Shown here: piece by piece, positions 17,655 to 25,702 of the stretch
How the letters are laid out: each line of letters starts with the position of its first letter
Numbering within the stretch: position 1 is the first letter of the stretch
Assembly (NCBI RefSeq): GCF_026988555.1
Contig: NZ_JALSLB010000026.1
Location: forward strand, 1 to 61,773
Origin: Thermococcus sp.
Lineage (GTDB): Archaea; Methanobacteriota_B; Thermococci; Thermococcales; Thermococcaceae
Direction of reading: 5' to 3'
Length of the DNA stretch: 61,773 bases
The notes under the pieces: model-generated
What the model was told of the DNA's origin: nothing
The model's input: only the letters and a program-made list of their open reading frames with translations
Databases searched by the model: none
Translations under genes and position numbers: made by a program

Positions 17655-17732
17655 TGGCGCCCGGGCCGGGATTTGAACCCGGGTCACGGGAGTGACAGTC
17701 CCGTATGATGGGCCGGGCTACACCACCCGGGC
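17655..17732 (-). tRNA. tRNA-Asp (anticodon GTC)
   Basis: On the minus strand the cloverleaf has acceptor GCCCGGG/CCCGGGC, anticodon stem ACGGGA/TCCCGT with anticodon GTC, T loop TTCAAAT and an encoded CCA. It starts only about 11 bases after the 5S rRNA 3' end, so 5S and tRNA-Asp are probably one transcript, an arrangement known in Thermococcales. Confidence 0.97.
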
Positions 17733-17743
17733 GCGTGAATAGC

Positions 17744-17865
17744 GGCCGGCGGCGTTCCTGGTTTCCCGCCCCCTCCCGGAGGGCAGTACACCCAGGAACG
17801 CAGGCGGGCTTAACTTCCGGGGTCGAAACGAGACCGGGTGTGACCCCACCGCTATGACCGCCGTA
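17744..17865 (-). rRNA. rrf: 5S ribosomal RNA
   Basis: On the minus strand this segment of about 122 bases begins TACGGCGGTCATAGCGG and ends in CGCCGCCGGCC, which pair as helix I. Archaeal 5S core sequences are present, including CACACCCGGTCTC, CGACCCCGGAAGTTAAGC and GTACTGCCCTCCGGGAGG. A TATA box ctttataaa lies at about 17891-17899 on that strand, 25 bases before the 5' end. The gene is not linked to 16S or 23S here. End positions are within a few bases. Confidence 0.95.
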
Positions 17866-17988
17866 CCGCTATTGACCTCCAGAGTTGGGTTTATAAAGAT
17901 TGCGGTAGTTGTAAATGATACTGCCCCAGTGGAACGGGGGAAAAAGATTATAGCCAAGAAGGAGAGTTCTAAAAGAGAGGTGATGGTT

Positions 17989-18564
17989 GTGGGACTCATT
18001 GAAGACAAAGCCCTCGTCGAGGCGGCACTCTTCGTTTCTGGACGACCGCTCAGTGTGAAGGAACTCTCAAAGGCACTGGGGATAAGATCACTTGACTACC
18101 TGGAGAAGCTAATAGAACTGATCGCCGCCGAGTACGCTGAAAGAAAGAGTGCAATAGAGGTGGTTCGCGTTTTGGGGGACAAGTACGTAATGCAGGTAAA
18201 GCAGGAGTACTCCCAGCGGGTCATCCATCTGATGCCGAGACCCGACCTCCGGACCGGGGAGCTGAAAACGCTCGCCATTATAGCGTATCTCCAGCCAATA
18301 GAGCAGAGCAAGCTCGTCAAACTCAGGGGGAGCCAGGCGTACGAGCACGTAAAGAACCTCATCAACATGGGGTTGGTATACGCCGAACCTTACGAGAGGA
18401 CAAAGCTCCTCGGGACAACGCAGAAGTTCGCAGAACTCTACGGCTTTCCCGAAAACGACCCCATGATAATAAAGGAGGCTTTCAAAAGAGTCGTGCACGC
18501 GGAGTACAGCGACCTCATGGATAAGCTGGAGGAGAAGGAAGGGAGTGCGGAGGAGAGTGCCTGA
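17989..18564 (+). CDS. scpB: Segregation and condensation protein B (ScpB)
   Basis: This protein of about 191 residues matches ScpB, the winged-helix kleisin-associated subunit of the SMC-ScpA condensin complex. Two winged helices are recognisable, with KALVEAALFVSGRPLSVKEL at the N-terminus and the conserved LKTLAIIAYLQPIEQSKLVKLRG region mid-protein ending at a LLGTT-like turn. GTG at 17989 follows GAGGTGAT; ATG at 17983 is 2 codons upstream but too close to the signal. The frame is open further upstream, into the 5S promoter, which is not credible. ScpA and SMC are not in the window. Confidence 0.9.
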   Translation: MGLIEDKALVEAALFVSGRPLSVKELSKALGIRSLDYLEKLIELIAAEYAERKSAIEVVRVLGDKYVMQVKQEYSQRVIHLMPRPDLRTGELKTLAIIAYLQPIEQSKLVKLRGSQAYEHVKNLINMGLVYAEPYERTKLLGTTQKFAELYGFPENDPMIIKEAFKRVVHAEYSDLMDKLEEKEGSAEESA

Positions 18565-18688
18565 TTTCTCCGAGCCTCAATCCTCTTATTTCTCAGGTAA
18601 AAAAGAAACGCAGGCAGGTTTTTTGAAACTCTCTTCCCAGAGAAAAGCTTAAATAGTCAGACCCATTATTACCATTAAGGTGAGTTCT

Positions 18689-19753
18689 ATGGCAGTGCTG
18701 ACGAAGGCACAAATCGTGGATGTCATAGAGAGGCAGAAAGGCCTCTCAAAGGATGAAATAGAAAGGAGGATATCGGAAATCGCTTCTCGCGAGGGGATAT
18801 CCGAACACGCGGCCGCCTTAATGCTGGCGGAGGAGTTGAACGTTAACATCGAGGGTGAGGAGGAACTCCTCCATATTGGAGATCTGGTTCCCGGAATGAG
18901 TGGAGTCAACGTGGTGGCAGGCGTCCTGAGAAAGTATCCATCCAGGGAGTACACAAGAAAAGACGGTTCTAAAGGACATGTTGCCAACCTCGTAATCTAC
19001 GACTCAACTGGAAAGGCAAGGTTGGTCCTCTGGGACGGGGGAATGACCAAGTACTACAATGAGCTCAGTGTGGGAGACGTGATCAAGATCATAGACCCCT
19101 CCGTCAGGGAAGGGAGAAACGGAGTGGAACTCCACGTAAACTTCAGAAGCAGGATCATCAAGAACCCGGATGATCCACGCGTGAAGGAGATACCCCCCGT
19201 GGAGGAGGTCAGAAGCTACAACTACAGGCGCGTTAAGATAGGGGAGTTACTGGGAGGAGAGCGCTTCGTAGAGGTGAGGGGAACAATCGCGAAGCTGTAC
19301 CGCGTAACCGTTTACGACGCATGCCCCCAGTGCAGGAGAAAGGTGGATCACAACCCCACAACGGACACCTGGATCTGTCCGGAGCACGGGGAAGTAAAAC
19401 CGGTTAAGGTCGTCATTCTGGACTTCGGCCTGGACGATGGAAGCGGTTACATAAGGGCAACCCTCTTTGGAGACGACGCGGCGGATCTAATTGGAAAGGA
19501 CGTTGATGAGATCGGAGAGAAGTTCAAGGCTCTCACAGAAGACGGACTCACCCCCAAGGAGGCGGGGAGGAAGCTGGCAGAGGAGGAGTACTACTACCTC
19601 ATAGGAAAGGAGGTCATCGTCAGAGGCAACGTTGTGGACGACAAGTTTCTGGGTCTTCTCCTAAAGGCCTTCGGATGGGATGACGTGGATTACCGCAGGG
19701 AGATAGCACGGATACGGACCGAGCTCAAAGAGACTCTGAAGGGGGTGCTCTAA
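18689..19753 (+). CDS. rpa41: Replication protein A 41 kDa subunit (RPA41)
   Basis: This 354-residue protein is the large subunit of the Thermococcales heterotrimeric single-stranded DNA binding protein. After a helical N-terminus it has an OB fold (about 65-165, GKARLVLWDG) and a second OB fold interrupted by a zinc finger, CPQCRRKVDH...WICPEH, near residues 210-235. ATG at 18689 follows GGTGAG; GTG at 18680 would include the signal. It heads the operon RPA41-RPA14-RPA32 with zero or overlapping spacing, downstream of a TATA box cttaaatag near 18647-18656. Confidence 0.95.
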   Translation: MAVLTKAQIVDVIERQKGLSKDEIERRISEIASREGISEHAAALMLAEELNVNIEGEEELLHIGDLVPGMSGVNVVAGVLRKYPSREYTRKDGSKGHVANLVIYDSTGKARLVLWDGGMTKYYNELSVGDVIKIIDPSVREGRNGVELHVNFRSRIIKNPDDPRVKEIPPVEEVRSYNYRRVKIGELLGGERFVEVRGTIAKLYRVTVYDACPQCRRKVDHNPTTDTWICPEHGEVKPVKVVILDFGLDDGSGYIRATLFGDDAADLIGKDVDEIGEKFKALTEDGLTPKEAGRKLAEEEYYYLIGKEVIVRGNVVDDKFLGLLLKAFGWDDVDYRREIARIRTELKETLKGVL

Positions 19754-20122
19754 ATGGAAGAGGTTCGGTTCAGGCGAAGAAAACCCGCAGTTGAGAGGGA
19801 GATATCCGGTATCAAAGAGGAGGACACCCGTGTCGCACTCATAGGCAAAGCTTTCAAGATAGACAAGATGGACTACACGTTCTGGCTTGACGATGGAACG
19901 GGAGTGATTCTCGTGGAGAGCGAGGAGAACATACTTCCCGAGGCGGGACAGGTCGTTAGGGTCATCGGAAGGGTAATCCGGAACGACGAGGGTGTCCACA
20001 TCTACGGGGAGGTCGTACAGGACTTCAGCGACGCCGATCTAGACGCGCTGGAGGAGATTAGAGGGCTGGAGAAAAAGGTCCTGCCCAAAGTTGAAAGCGC
20101 GTTAATGTGGTGGTCAGAATGA
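19754..20122 (+). CDS. rpa14: Replication protein A 14 kDa subunit (RPA14)
   Basis: This 122-residue protein is a single OB-fold subunit of archaeal RPA. The strands IKEEDTRVALIGKAF, FWLDDGTGVILV and VVRVIGRVI are typical of the small RPA subunit. It starts immediately after the RPA41 stop and overlaps RPA32 at ATGA, so the three subunits are translationally coupled. Confidence 0.93.
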   Translation: MEEVRFRRRKPAVEREISGIKEEDTRVALIGKAFKIDKMDYTFWLDDGTGVILVESEENILPEAGQVVRVIGRVIRNDEGVHIYGEVVQDFSDADLDALEEIRGLEKKVLPKVESALMWWSE

Positions 20123-20922
20123 GGAAGCGCCTACCTGCCAGCAGGATTTACATAAAAGACATCCTTGAAGGGTACTACGTCAAAAGCGAGGGTGATTTCG
20201 AACCCAACTACGTGATAACAAAGGATGCCCGTAAGGTCTACCGTGTCAAGCTGGTGGCAACCGTCGTTAGGGACCCGGTTATAAGCGAAGACGAAACCTA
20301 TGGAAAGCTTCAGGTTGATGATGGGACAGGAACCATCTGGGTTCTTGGATTCCGCGACGACACACGGTTTATCCGGCTCGTCAAAAAAGGCGACCTGGTT
20401 CAGATAATCGGGAAAGTCGGCGAGTGGCGCGATGACAAACAGGTGCTCATCGAAGGTGTAACCCAGGTTCACCCGAACATGTGGATACTCCACCGCTTCG
20501 AGACCCTCAGGGAGAAAGTAGAACACTCGAAAAAGGCCAAGGACGCGTTTGAAATCTATGACAAGTACGGGATAACCGCAAAGGCCAAGGTGATAGCCAA
20601 GAACAAGGGCATCAGTGAGGAGCTCCTTATGACGATAGACGAACTGTACACCCTCATGCTCGAACAGAGGAGCATGGAAGAGGAGCTCTTTGAAGAGGAG
20701 GCTGCAACAGGGGAGGAGAAAGAGTTAAGTCCCGAACTTGAAAAAGCCAAAAAATCCGTGATGAAGCTTTTAAAAGAAAAGGGGAAAGCCCTATCTCACA
20801 AGTTCGTTATCAAGAAGCTCTCGCAGGAGTTCAGTGAGGAGACAATAGAAGAGGCCATAACCCAGCTGTTGGCGGAGGGAGAGATATACGAACCGGAGAT
20901 AGGCTACTACGAGCCCCTGTGA
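20119..20922 (+). CDS. rpa32: Replication protein A 32 kDa subunit (RPA32)
   Basis: This 267-residue protein has an N-terminal OB fold (about 40-130, with LQVDDGTGTIWVLGF and LVQIIGKVGEW), an acidic linker and a C-terminal winged helix (about 205-265) used for partner binding. That order is the RPA32 architecture. ATG at 20119 overlaps the RPA14 stop as ATGA; a GTG 12 bases upstream is less likely. A T-rich tract follows the stop. Confidence 0.93.
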   Translation: MRKRLPASRIYIKDILEGYYVKSEGDFEPNYVITKDARKVYRVKLVATVVRDPVISEDETYGKLQVDDGTGTIWVLGFRDDTRFIRLVKKGDLVQIIGKVGEWRDDKQVLIEGVTQVHPNMWILHRFETLREKVEHSKKAKDAFEIYDKYGITAKAKVIAKNKGISEELLMTIDELYTLMLEQRSMEEELFEEEAATGEEKELSPELEKAKKSVMKLLKEKGKALSHKFVIKKLSQEFSEETIEEAITQLLAEGEIYEPEIGYYEPL

Positions 20923-20924
20923 GC

Positions 20925-20933
20925 TTTCTTTTT
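20925..20933 (+). terminator. Oligo-T terminator after the RPA operon
   Basis: TTTCTTTTT starts 3 bases after the RPA32 stop. Such T tracts suffice for archaeal intrinsic termination. Confidence 0.4.
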
Positions 20934-20992
20934 AACAGTTCTTTTCCCTCTGCTCCAAATCAACGACACAGACTCCAGTGTAAAAAGGGAAA

Positions 20993-21373
20993 TCAGTACT
21001 GCTCCCTCATTGTCCTTATCACAGGGTCGTAGATGAGCGTTGAAGTTATGCTATCAACCATGCGGAAGAACTCCTCCTTCCCGGCCTCCAAAGGAAGGTT
21101 GTCTACCCTGATGAGCTGATATCCGTTGCCGAGTATCCATTTACCCAGCAGTATCTTCTCACGTCCGTCCCGCTTCAGGTCGAGACGTATAAGACCGTAA
21201 GGAATATCAGCCGTCCACCAGTTGGCTTTAAACGTAACCCGCCATCCTGAACCCTCCACCGCCTCGACCATCTCGGCCATCGTTACACCCGGTCCGTGAG
21301 GTGTCCTAAAAGTGATTATGGTCCAGGGATCCTCCGTCTCAAGATTTTCAAGGATTTTGGCTTTGAACTCCAC
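20993..21373 (-). CDS. Conserved hypothetical protein
   Basis: I do not recognise this 126-residue soluble protein. It mixes alpha and beta segments, with TIITFRTPHGPGVTMAEMV and a Trp-rich WRVTFKANWWTADI section. The start ATG follows GGGGGTGATACTGTGG on the minus strand. It lies 11 bases downstream of the prenyltransferase gene on the same strand and is probably its operon partner. No catalytic motif is evident. Confidence 0.75.
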   Translation of the reverse strand: MEFKAKILENLETEDPWTIITFRTPHGPGVTMAEMVEAVEGSGWRVTFKANWWTADIPYGLIRLDLKRDGREKILLGKWILGNGYQLIRVDNLPLEAGKEEFFRMVDSITSTLIYDPVIRTMREQY

Positions 21374-21384
21374 AGTATCACCCC

Positions 21385-22215
21385 CTAAACGAGCGCCGCG
21401 ATTAGGAATGCCGCTACCGCCAGGAATATGCTCGCTTTGAGCAGTACCTGGGCCCTGTGAGCACTCCCTGTATCCTGGCTTTTAAGTATTAGCCATGCGG
21501 CGTAGATTATCACGGCATCAACCGGAACCATCGCCCAGTACCCAACGCCCACACCCATCCTGACTGGCAAGAACGAGGAGACCACGGTTAGTAGCGCAAA
21601 TAAGACGCCGACGTACGCGGCCCGTTTCTTCCCCCAGATTATCGGAAGGGTCCTGGCACCCTTAGCCAGGTCACCCTCCACGTCCTCGATGTCCTTGATA
21701 ACCTCGCGGGCAACGTTGACTAGAAAGGCACAGAGAGCAAGGTAGCCCGCCAGTCCAATCTCCCCAACGGCAACCGCACCGTAAAGCGGCGTCGCTCCGG
21801 TCAGACTTGCAACCACAAGGTTGCCCACGAACGGCATTGGCTTGAGCTTCCATGCATAGAGGAACATTGCAGTATAAGCCGCTAAAGCCAATACAAACGC
21901 GTAACGATTCACCAGTGTGGCAAGCCCAAGCCCCAGGGCGAACAGCAGAAGCGCGTACCGGAACGCAGCTTCCCTAGTCATTGCTCCCCGGGGGAGGGGT
22001 CTTTCAGGACGGTTTATCCTGTCGATTTCGTAGTCAAAGTAATCATTTATCGTGTTTCCCCCGGAGCAACCGAGGGTAACGACTAGGAATACGAGAACGC
22101 TGATTTTCAAGTCAGGGAAGTGCCCCGCCGCCACTATTGAACCCAGCAAACCAACTAACCCCGCAAGGAAACAGTTGTGCGGCCGGGTTATCTCAAGGAA
22201 CGCCTTGATTTCCAT
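21385..22215 (-). CDS. UbiA-family prenyltransferase (DGGGP synthase)
   Basis: This 276-residue integral membrane enzyme matches digeranylgeranylglyceryl phosphate synthase, which adds the second geranylgeranyl chain in archaeal membrane lipid synthesis. Both Asp-rich prenyltransferase motifs are present: NDYFDYEIDRINRPERPLPRG (first part at residues 57-65) and DIEDVEGDLAKGART near 175. About eight membrane segments are expected. The ATG at 22215 follows AGGTGG; a GTG three codons earlier lies within that signal. The start is preceded by a palindrome shared with the endonuclease IV-like gene. Confidence 0.92.
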   Translation of the reverse strand: MEIKAFLEITRPHNCFLAGLVGLLGSIVAAGHFPDLKISVLVFLVVTLGCSGGNTINDYFDYEIDRINRPERPLPRGAMTREAAFRYALLLFALGLGLATLVNRYAFVLALAAYTAMFLYAWKLKPMPFVGNLVVASLTGATPLYGAVAVGEIGLAGYLALCAFLVNVAREVIKDIEDVEGDLAKGARTLPIIWGKKRAAYVGVLFALLTVVSSFLPVRMGVGVGYWAMVPVDAVIIYAAWLILKSQDTGSAHRAQVLLKASIFLAVAAFLIAALV

Positions 22216-22223
22216 TAGGGCCA

Positions 22224-22238
22224 CCTAATTCAGTTAGG
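22224..22238. promoter_or_regulatory. Candidate operator, CCTAA palindrome (second copy)
   Basis: On the minus strand CCTAACTGAATTAGG lies between the TATA-like tttttaagg (about 22244-22254) and the start at 22215, and runs into the ribosome binding site as AGGTGG. It differs by one base from the element at 9290-9304, including the shared extension GTGG. Confidence 0.5.
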
Positions 22239-22259
22239 TCGTTGCCTTAAAAACCTTTG

Positions 22260-23327
22260 CTAGATTTCCTCCCGTCTGAGAAGGCCAAGCTCCTCCCCAC
22301 TCTCCAGCAGCCTTATGCGGCCAAAGCGCATCTCAACCGATTCAGACAGGTCCTCATCACTGAGGGGCGTGAGAACCTGAGCCTTCATCTCATGGAAGTT
22401 GAGCCACTTCAGAATTCCAAGACCCAGGCAGAGGCCACTTTCATCAATAAAGCCAACAAGCAGGTTGCTGAGCTTTTCGAAGTCCACCGCGTGAAGGGCA
22501 GACCTGTTGAAGTGACGTGGAAGCTTTCCCGAGTCGGCCTTGACAACGACGTAGCCCCTCCCCTTCCATCCGGCGAAAACCACCCAACCGAAGACGGATT
22601 CAAGGAGCCCCTTCTCTTCCACACCAAGAGGACTACCGTGGAAAAGCTCCGTGCCGGTCGGCACGACCTCCCTGAGATCAACATCAACGGTACCGGCCCC
22701 GGAGAAGTATTCTCCCCATTTGGCGGCCCGAATAAGCCTGCGTTCTTCCGGGGAATGGGGCCGGACCCTATCACTCACAGAAAGCGTTAATACCCGAGTG
22801 TAAGGAGATAAAATACGTTTTAGGCCCCCCATCTCGCCCGAACGCTCCAGCACAATGGTGAAATCGGGCCTCAGGAGTTCCGCCTTAAGACGTTTCATAT
22901 CGATCCCCTCACCGGTCACGAAACCCGTGGTATCCACCAAGACGACGTCCGCCTGCCCAAAGGCCAGGTCAGCGAGCTTTTTAACCCCTATTGCCATCTC
23001 ACCAACGTACTGGGCCGGAGACGTCGTTCCTATGAAATAGTGAGCAAAGGGCTCCAGATCACTGACTGTTGAGACCTTCCCAGAGGGAAACGCCAGACTG
23101 ATCGTGGCCGGGGGCAGGATACCCTTCTGACCGACATCGCTGTCTACGACTGCAACATCGAGTCCTCTCTCAACTAGGGAGTTGACCAGAAAGGTCAAGA
23201 GGGTCGTCTTCCCGCTGTCGACGCCCCCGACCAGCATGAGCTTCAGCGGCTTTTCGTGTTCCACGATGACCTCTAGTACATCAAACCTATCGCCGGGCAC
23301 ATCAACGGTGTAAGTAGCTTTGTTCAT
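22260..23327 (-). CDS. Clp1/Grc3-type polynucleotide 5'-hydroxyl kinase
   Basis: This 355-residue protein belongs to the Clp1/Grc3/NOL9 P-loop family; the Pyrococcus horikoshii member phosphorylates 5'-OH ends of RNA and DNA. Walker A is GGVDSGKTT at residues 34-42, followed by the VVDSDVGQKGI motif near 60 and VDTTGFV near 135. The C-terminal third is a beta-rich domain. The ATG at 23327 lies about 23 bases from the TATA-like ttttaattta and lacks a clear ribosome binding site, so the message may be leaderless. Likely roles are tRNA or rRNA end repair. Confidence 0.88.
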   Translation of the reverse strand: MNKATYTVDVPGDRFDVLEVIVEHEKPLKLMLVGGVDSGKTTLLTFLVNSLVERGLDVAVVDSDVGQKGILPPATISLAFPSGKVSTVSDLEPFAHYFIGTTSPAQYVGEMAIGVKKLADLAFGQADVVLVDTTGFVTGEGIDMKRLKAELLRPDFTIVLERSGEMGGLKRILSPYTRVLTLSVSDRVRPHSPEERRLIRAAKWGEYFSGAGTVDVDLREVVPTGTELFHGSPLGVEEKGLLESVFGWVVFAGWKGRGYVVVKADSGKLPRHFNRSALHAVDFEKLSNLLVGFIDESGLCLGLGILKWLNFHEMKAQVLTPLSDEDLSESVEMRFGRIRLLESGEELGLLRREEI

Positions 23328-23420
23328 GGTTCAAGGTACCGTCCGTTAAATTAAAAACTTGTCCCCGCACCGCAACCGGTGAGATGAGCTCAGCGCTTTA
23401 TTTCAGAGAAAGCCTTATAA

Positions 23421-23461
23421 AATGTCAACCTGTTATCTCAATGAATCAAAACTTTGACATT
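23421..23461. promoter_or_regulatory. Spaced inverted repeat upstream of Lrp-type gene
   Basis: AATGTCAA (23421-23428) and TTGACATT (23454-23461) are perfect inverted 8-mers with a 25-base spacer. They lie between two TATA-like boxes, ccttataaa (about 23413-23421) and gcttaataaa (about 23480-23489). This could be a cooperative binding site for the adjacent regulator. Confidence 0.35.
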
Positions 23462-23524
23462 AACCCAAAACGACGGTTGGCTTAATAAACACCTGATCCA
23501 AGAAAGTGTAAAGGAGGGTTAAAA

Positions 23525-23989
23525 ATGAGAGAGGGATCAACACTTACCTCACGGCAGGTCAGACTTCTGAAGAAGCTCTACGGTGAAGGAAAAACCATAG
23601 AGGTTCACACCGTTGAGAAGACCCAGGACGAACTGGCACAGGAGCTGGGAATAACGAGGCAGGCTCTGAGCAACCACCTGAAGGTGCTCAAGGAGCTCGG
23701 ATACATCAGAACAGGCAGGGGATTCATAGACCTGACCGACAAGGCCCTCGACCTCTTAGGAGAGAAGAAGGGCGACGTCTTTGTCTTTGTGAGGATAGAG
23801 CCAACGAAGAGGAAGAAGGTTTACGATAGTGTCAAGAACCTTAACATAAAGAGGATTTATAGGGTCACCGGCGACATAGACCTCATAATAGAGGCGGACA
23901 AGACAAAGCTCGACGAGATACTTGAGGAGATAGCCTCACTGGATGGTGTCCGCGAGACCATCACCCACGTTGTCCTGGAGGTCCTCTGA
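23525..23989 (+). CDS. Lrp/AsnC-like transcriptional regulator
   Basis: This 154-residue regulator has an N-terminal winged helix (TQDELAQELGITRQALSNHLKVL, first 20 residues recognisable as HTH) near 35-60 and a C-terminal RAM/AsnC ligand-binding-like domain (VFVFVRIEP, VTGDIDLIIEA). The mid-protein helix differs from standard Lrp, and the basic N-terminus is unusual. ATG follows GGAGGGTTAAAA. It is monocistronic and overlaps the tail of the convergent engB gene by 54 bases. Targets are unknown; autoregulation is plausible from the upstream inverted repeat. Confidence 0.85.
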   Translation: MREGSTLTSRQVRLLKKLYGEGKTIEVHTVEKTQDELAQELGITRQALSNHLKVLKELGYIRTGRGFIDLTDKALDLLGEKKGDVFVFVRIEPTKRKKVYDSVKNLNIKRIYRVTGDIDLIIEADKTKLDEILEEIASLDGVRETITHVVLEVL

Positions 23990-24544
23990 GACCCTTCTTT
24001 TTCCCAGATTTTTCTCAATCATCAGTCTGAGTACATCGAGGTTCTTGCCAAACTTCGCCGATATCGGAACGAAGACCTCGGATATCTCTTGGTAGGGAAC
24101 CTCAAACTTCCCAGCGAGGAAGTTCAACCTCTCCCCCACGTTGCGGACTTTGTCGATCTTATTGACGGCGACTACCGTTGGGATCCCAAGTTCTCTGAGG
24201 AAAGCGTAGAACTCCACATCTATTGGGATCTCCCCCCTCTTTTCCCATCGCTCTATTATCTCCGGCGCCGCCTTCCCATCGATCACCAGAACCGCCAGCT
24301 CTATATCCGCGGCGTTCTCTTCTACGAAACGGACTATATCATCCTTTATCCTCTCCATTTTCGCCTTTGGAACACCGCTCATAAACCCAAAGCCGGGCAT
24401 GTCGATGACCTTCCGGTTGCGCCAGTTGACCTCAACCGGTTTTCTCGTCACTCCCGGTCTCTTACCCCTCCTCACCAGCTTCCCCGTGAGTCTGAATATG
24501 AGGGTGCTCTTACCCACGTTCGAACGTCCCACAAAGATTATCAT
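23936..24544 (-). CDS. engB: GTP-binding protein EngB (YsxC/YihA family)
   Basis: This 202-residue GTPase matches EngB, a ribosome-associated TRAFAC GTPase implicated in large-subunit assembly. G1 is GRSNVGKST at residues 6-14, G2 includes the RPGVTRKPV segment, G3 is DMPGFG near 50 and G4 is NKID near 130; G5 ISAKFG follows. The ATG at 24544 follows GGGGTGAGACC and puts the P-loop at the usual N-terminal place. The C-terminal 18 codons overlap the convergent regulator gene. Confidence 0.93.
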   Translation of the reverse strand: MIIFVGRSNVGKSTLIFRLTGKLVRRGKRPGVTRKPVEVNWRNRKVIDMPGFGFMSGVPKAKMERIKDDIVRFVEENAADIELAVLVIDGKAAPEIIERWEKRGEIPIDVEFYAFLRELGIPTVVAVNKIDKVRNVGERLNFLAGKFEVPYQEISEVFVPISAKFGKNLDVLRLMIEKNLGKRRVSEDLQDNVGDGLADTIQ

Positions 24545-24634
24545 GGTCTCACCCCTCCCACGTAGTCCCTCCCGTTTATAAGACTTGGCGGAAAGGTTAA
24601 GTAGTTGGGGACACAACTAATGGTGGTGAGGTTC

Positions 24635-25297
24635 ATGGTGGAGGCTACGGAGGCCAAGGCGAATCAGCTCATTAACAAGTTCGTCATCTCACTGACGGAG
24701 GGCAGGATACTGGGATACATAACCGATATAAACGTTGAAGTTGAGGGGGACCAGTTCTACTTCATCCTCAAGATGAAACTCGTGGAGAACCTCGGCAAGG
24801 GAACACACCCAGGGATGTTCTCCAACGAGAAAAAGCTGAAGATACGGCCCCAGGACATAGTCAACGTTGGCCCAGATGTTATAATCCTCGGTAACGGGAA
24901 AGTACCGCCATTAAGGGAGATAGAACGGCTCAGCCAGATAGCCGAGGAGTACAACAGCCTGGTGAGGGAGCTTGAAACCAAGGAACGGCTCATCGAAAAG
25001 CTCAAGGAGGAGAACTACGAACTGAACAAGAAACTCGATGAACTTCAGCATGAGCTCAGGAAGTTCCAAGTCATGAAAGAGGACTTCGAGCACCTTAAAG
25101 AGCAACTCGTGAGACAGGAAGGCCAGCTGGAGATGGCGAGGGAGTACATAAAGCTGCTTGAGGGCCTCAGGCACGACATCGACAAGATAAAGGACGATGT
25201 TGATAAGCTCCTCCAGGGGCAGCTGGAAGAGGTTGTAAGGGGAATCATAAACGAAGAATTAAACGCGAGAGGGTTAAAGAAAACCAGCTTTATTTAG
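24635..25297 (+). CDS. PRC-barrel-like and coiled-coil protein
   Basis: This 220-residue protein has a beta-rich N-terminal domain of about 90 residues (LTEGRILGYITDINVEVEGD and VGPDVIILGNG, resembling a PRC-barrel) and a long coiled coil at about 95-185. I recognise no enzyme motif. ATG at 24635 follows GGTGGTGAGGTTC; the frame extends 10 codons upstream without a better start. Its stop overlaps the convergent Sec61-beta stop by 4 bases. Conserved in Thermococcales as hypothetical; role unknown. Confidence 0.75.
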   Translation: MVEATEAKANQLINKFVISLTEGRILGYITDINVEVEGDQFYFILKMKLVENLGKGTHPGMFSNEKKLKIRPQDIVNVGPDVIILGNGKVPPLREIERLSQIAEEYNSLVRELETKERLIEKLKEENYELNKKLDELQHELRKFQVMKEDFEHLKEQLVRQEGQLEMAREYIKLLEGLRHDIDKIKDDVDKLLQGQLEEVVRGIINEELNARGLKKTSFI

Positions 25298-25464
25298 CCG
25301 AATATCTGCGATCCAAAGGCGTAGAGGAGAACCTCCGCAGCGATCAATATAAGGGTCAGGGCTATAACACCCTTTGGGCCCACCTTTATTGCTTTTGTGT
25401 CCTCATCAAAGAACCTCATCAATCCAGCGCCCGTGGGTGGAAGTGTGGTCTTCTCCCTTGCCAT
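25294..25464 (-). CDS. secG: Protein translocase subunit Sec61-beta (SecG)
   Basis: This 56-residue protein is the small beta subunit of the archaeal SecYE-beta channel. The N-terminus MAREKTTLPPTGAGLMRFFD is the typical cytosolic part, followed by KVGPKGV and one C-terminal membrane segment (about residues 33-50, ending IFG). ATG follows GAGGTGAGAGAG. A TATA box cttttttatac lies at about 25498-25509 on the minus strand. Short genes of this size are easily missed. Confidence 0.95.
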   Translation of the reverse strand: MAREKTTLPPTGAGLMRFFDEDTKAIKVGPKGVIALTLILIAAEVLLYAFGSQIFG

Positions 25465-25510
25465 CTCTCTCACCTCTTGTGAAGGTTAAACCTGTTGTGT
25501 ATAAAAAAGT

Positions 25511-25615
25511 TGTGATTGATGCACGGGCCTGTCGCCGCCCACAGGTTGAGTGCACCATCAGACCCAGAACTGCTGTACCACCCGAGCGGAGGTCAACCTC
25601 CATACAATTCCAGGG
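25511..25615. other. GC-rich structured intergenic island
   Basis: Between the divergent promoters of Sec61-beta and S6e lies about 105 bases of relatively GC-rich sequence with two possible hairpins, CCTGT/ACAGG near 25527-25544 and GGAGGT/ACCTCC near 25587-25600. It is not needed for either promoter. It has no credible coding frame and could be a small RNA, but C/D and H/ACA hallmarks are not clear. Confidence 0.3.
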
Positions 25616-25630
25616 GAAACTTTTTAAAGA
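25616..25630 (+). promoter_or_regulatory. TATA box of rps6e
   Basis: The sequence aaactttttaaagat at about 25616-25630 is a good archaeal TATA element. The start codon at 25703 then has a leader of about 50 bases ending in GGAGGTGGGAGGAA. Confidence 0.5.
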
Positions 25631-25702
25631 TCGAACCACAGCGCTCACTGGATAAGGGACTATCCCAATGAATCCCGCTAATGACACAGGAGGTGGGAGG
25701 AA

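Noticed and set aside
16744-17660. CRISPR array
   Set aside because: The repeats around the tRNA genes are few, diverged and irregularly spaced (tens to hundreds of bases), unlike CRISPR repeats of about 30 bases with uniform spacers. No cas genes are present.
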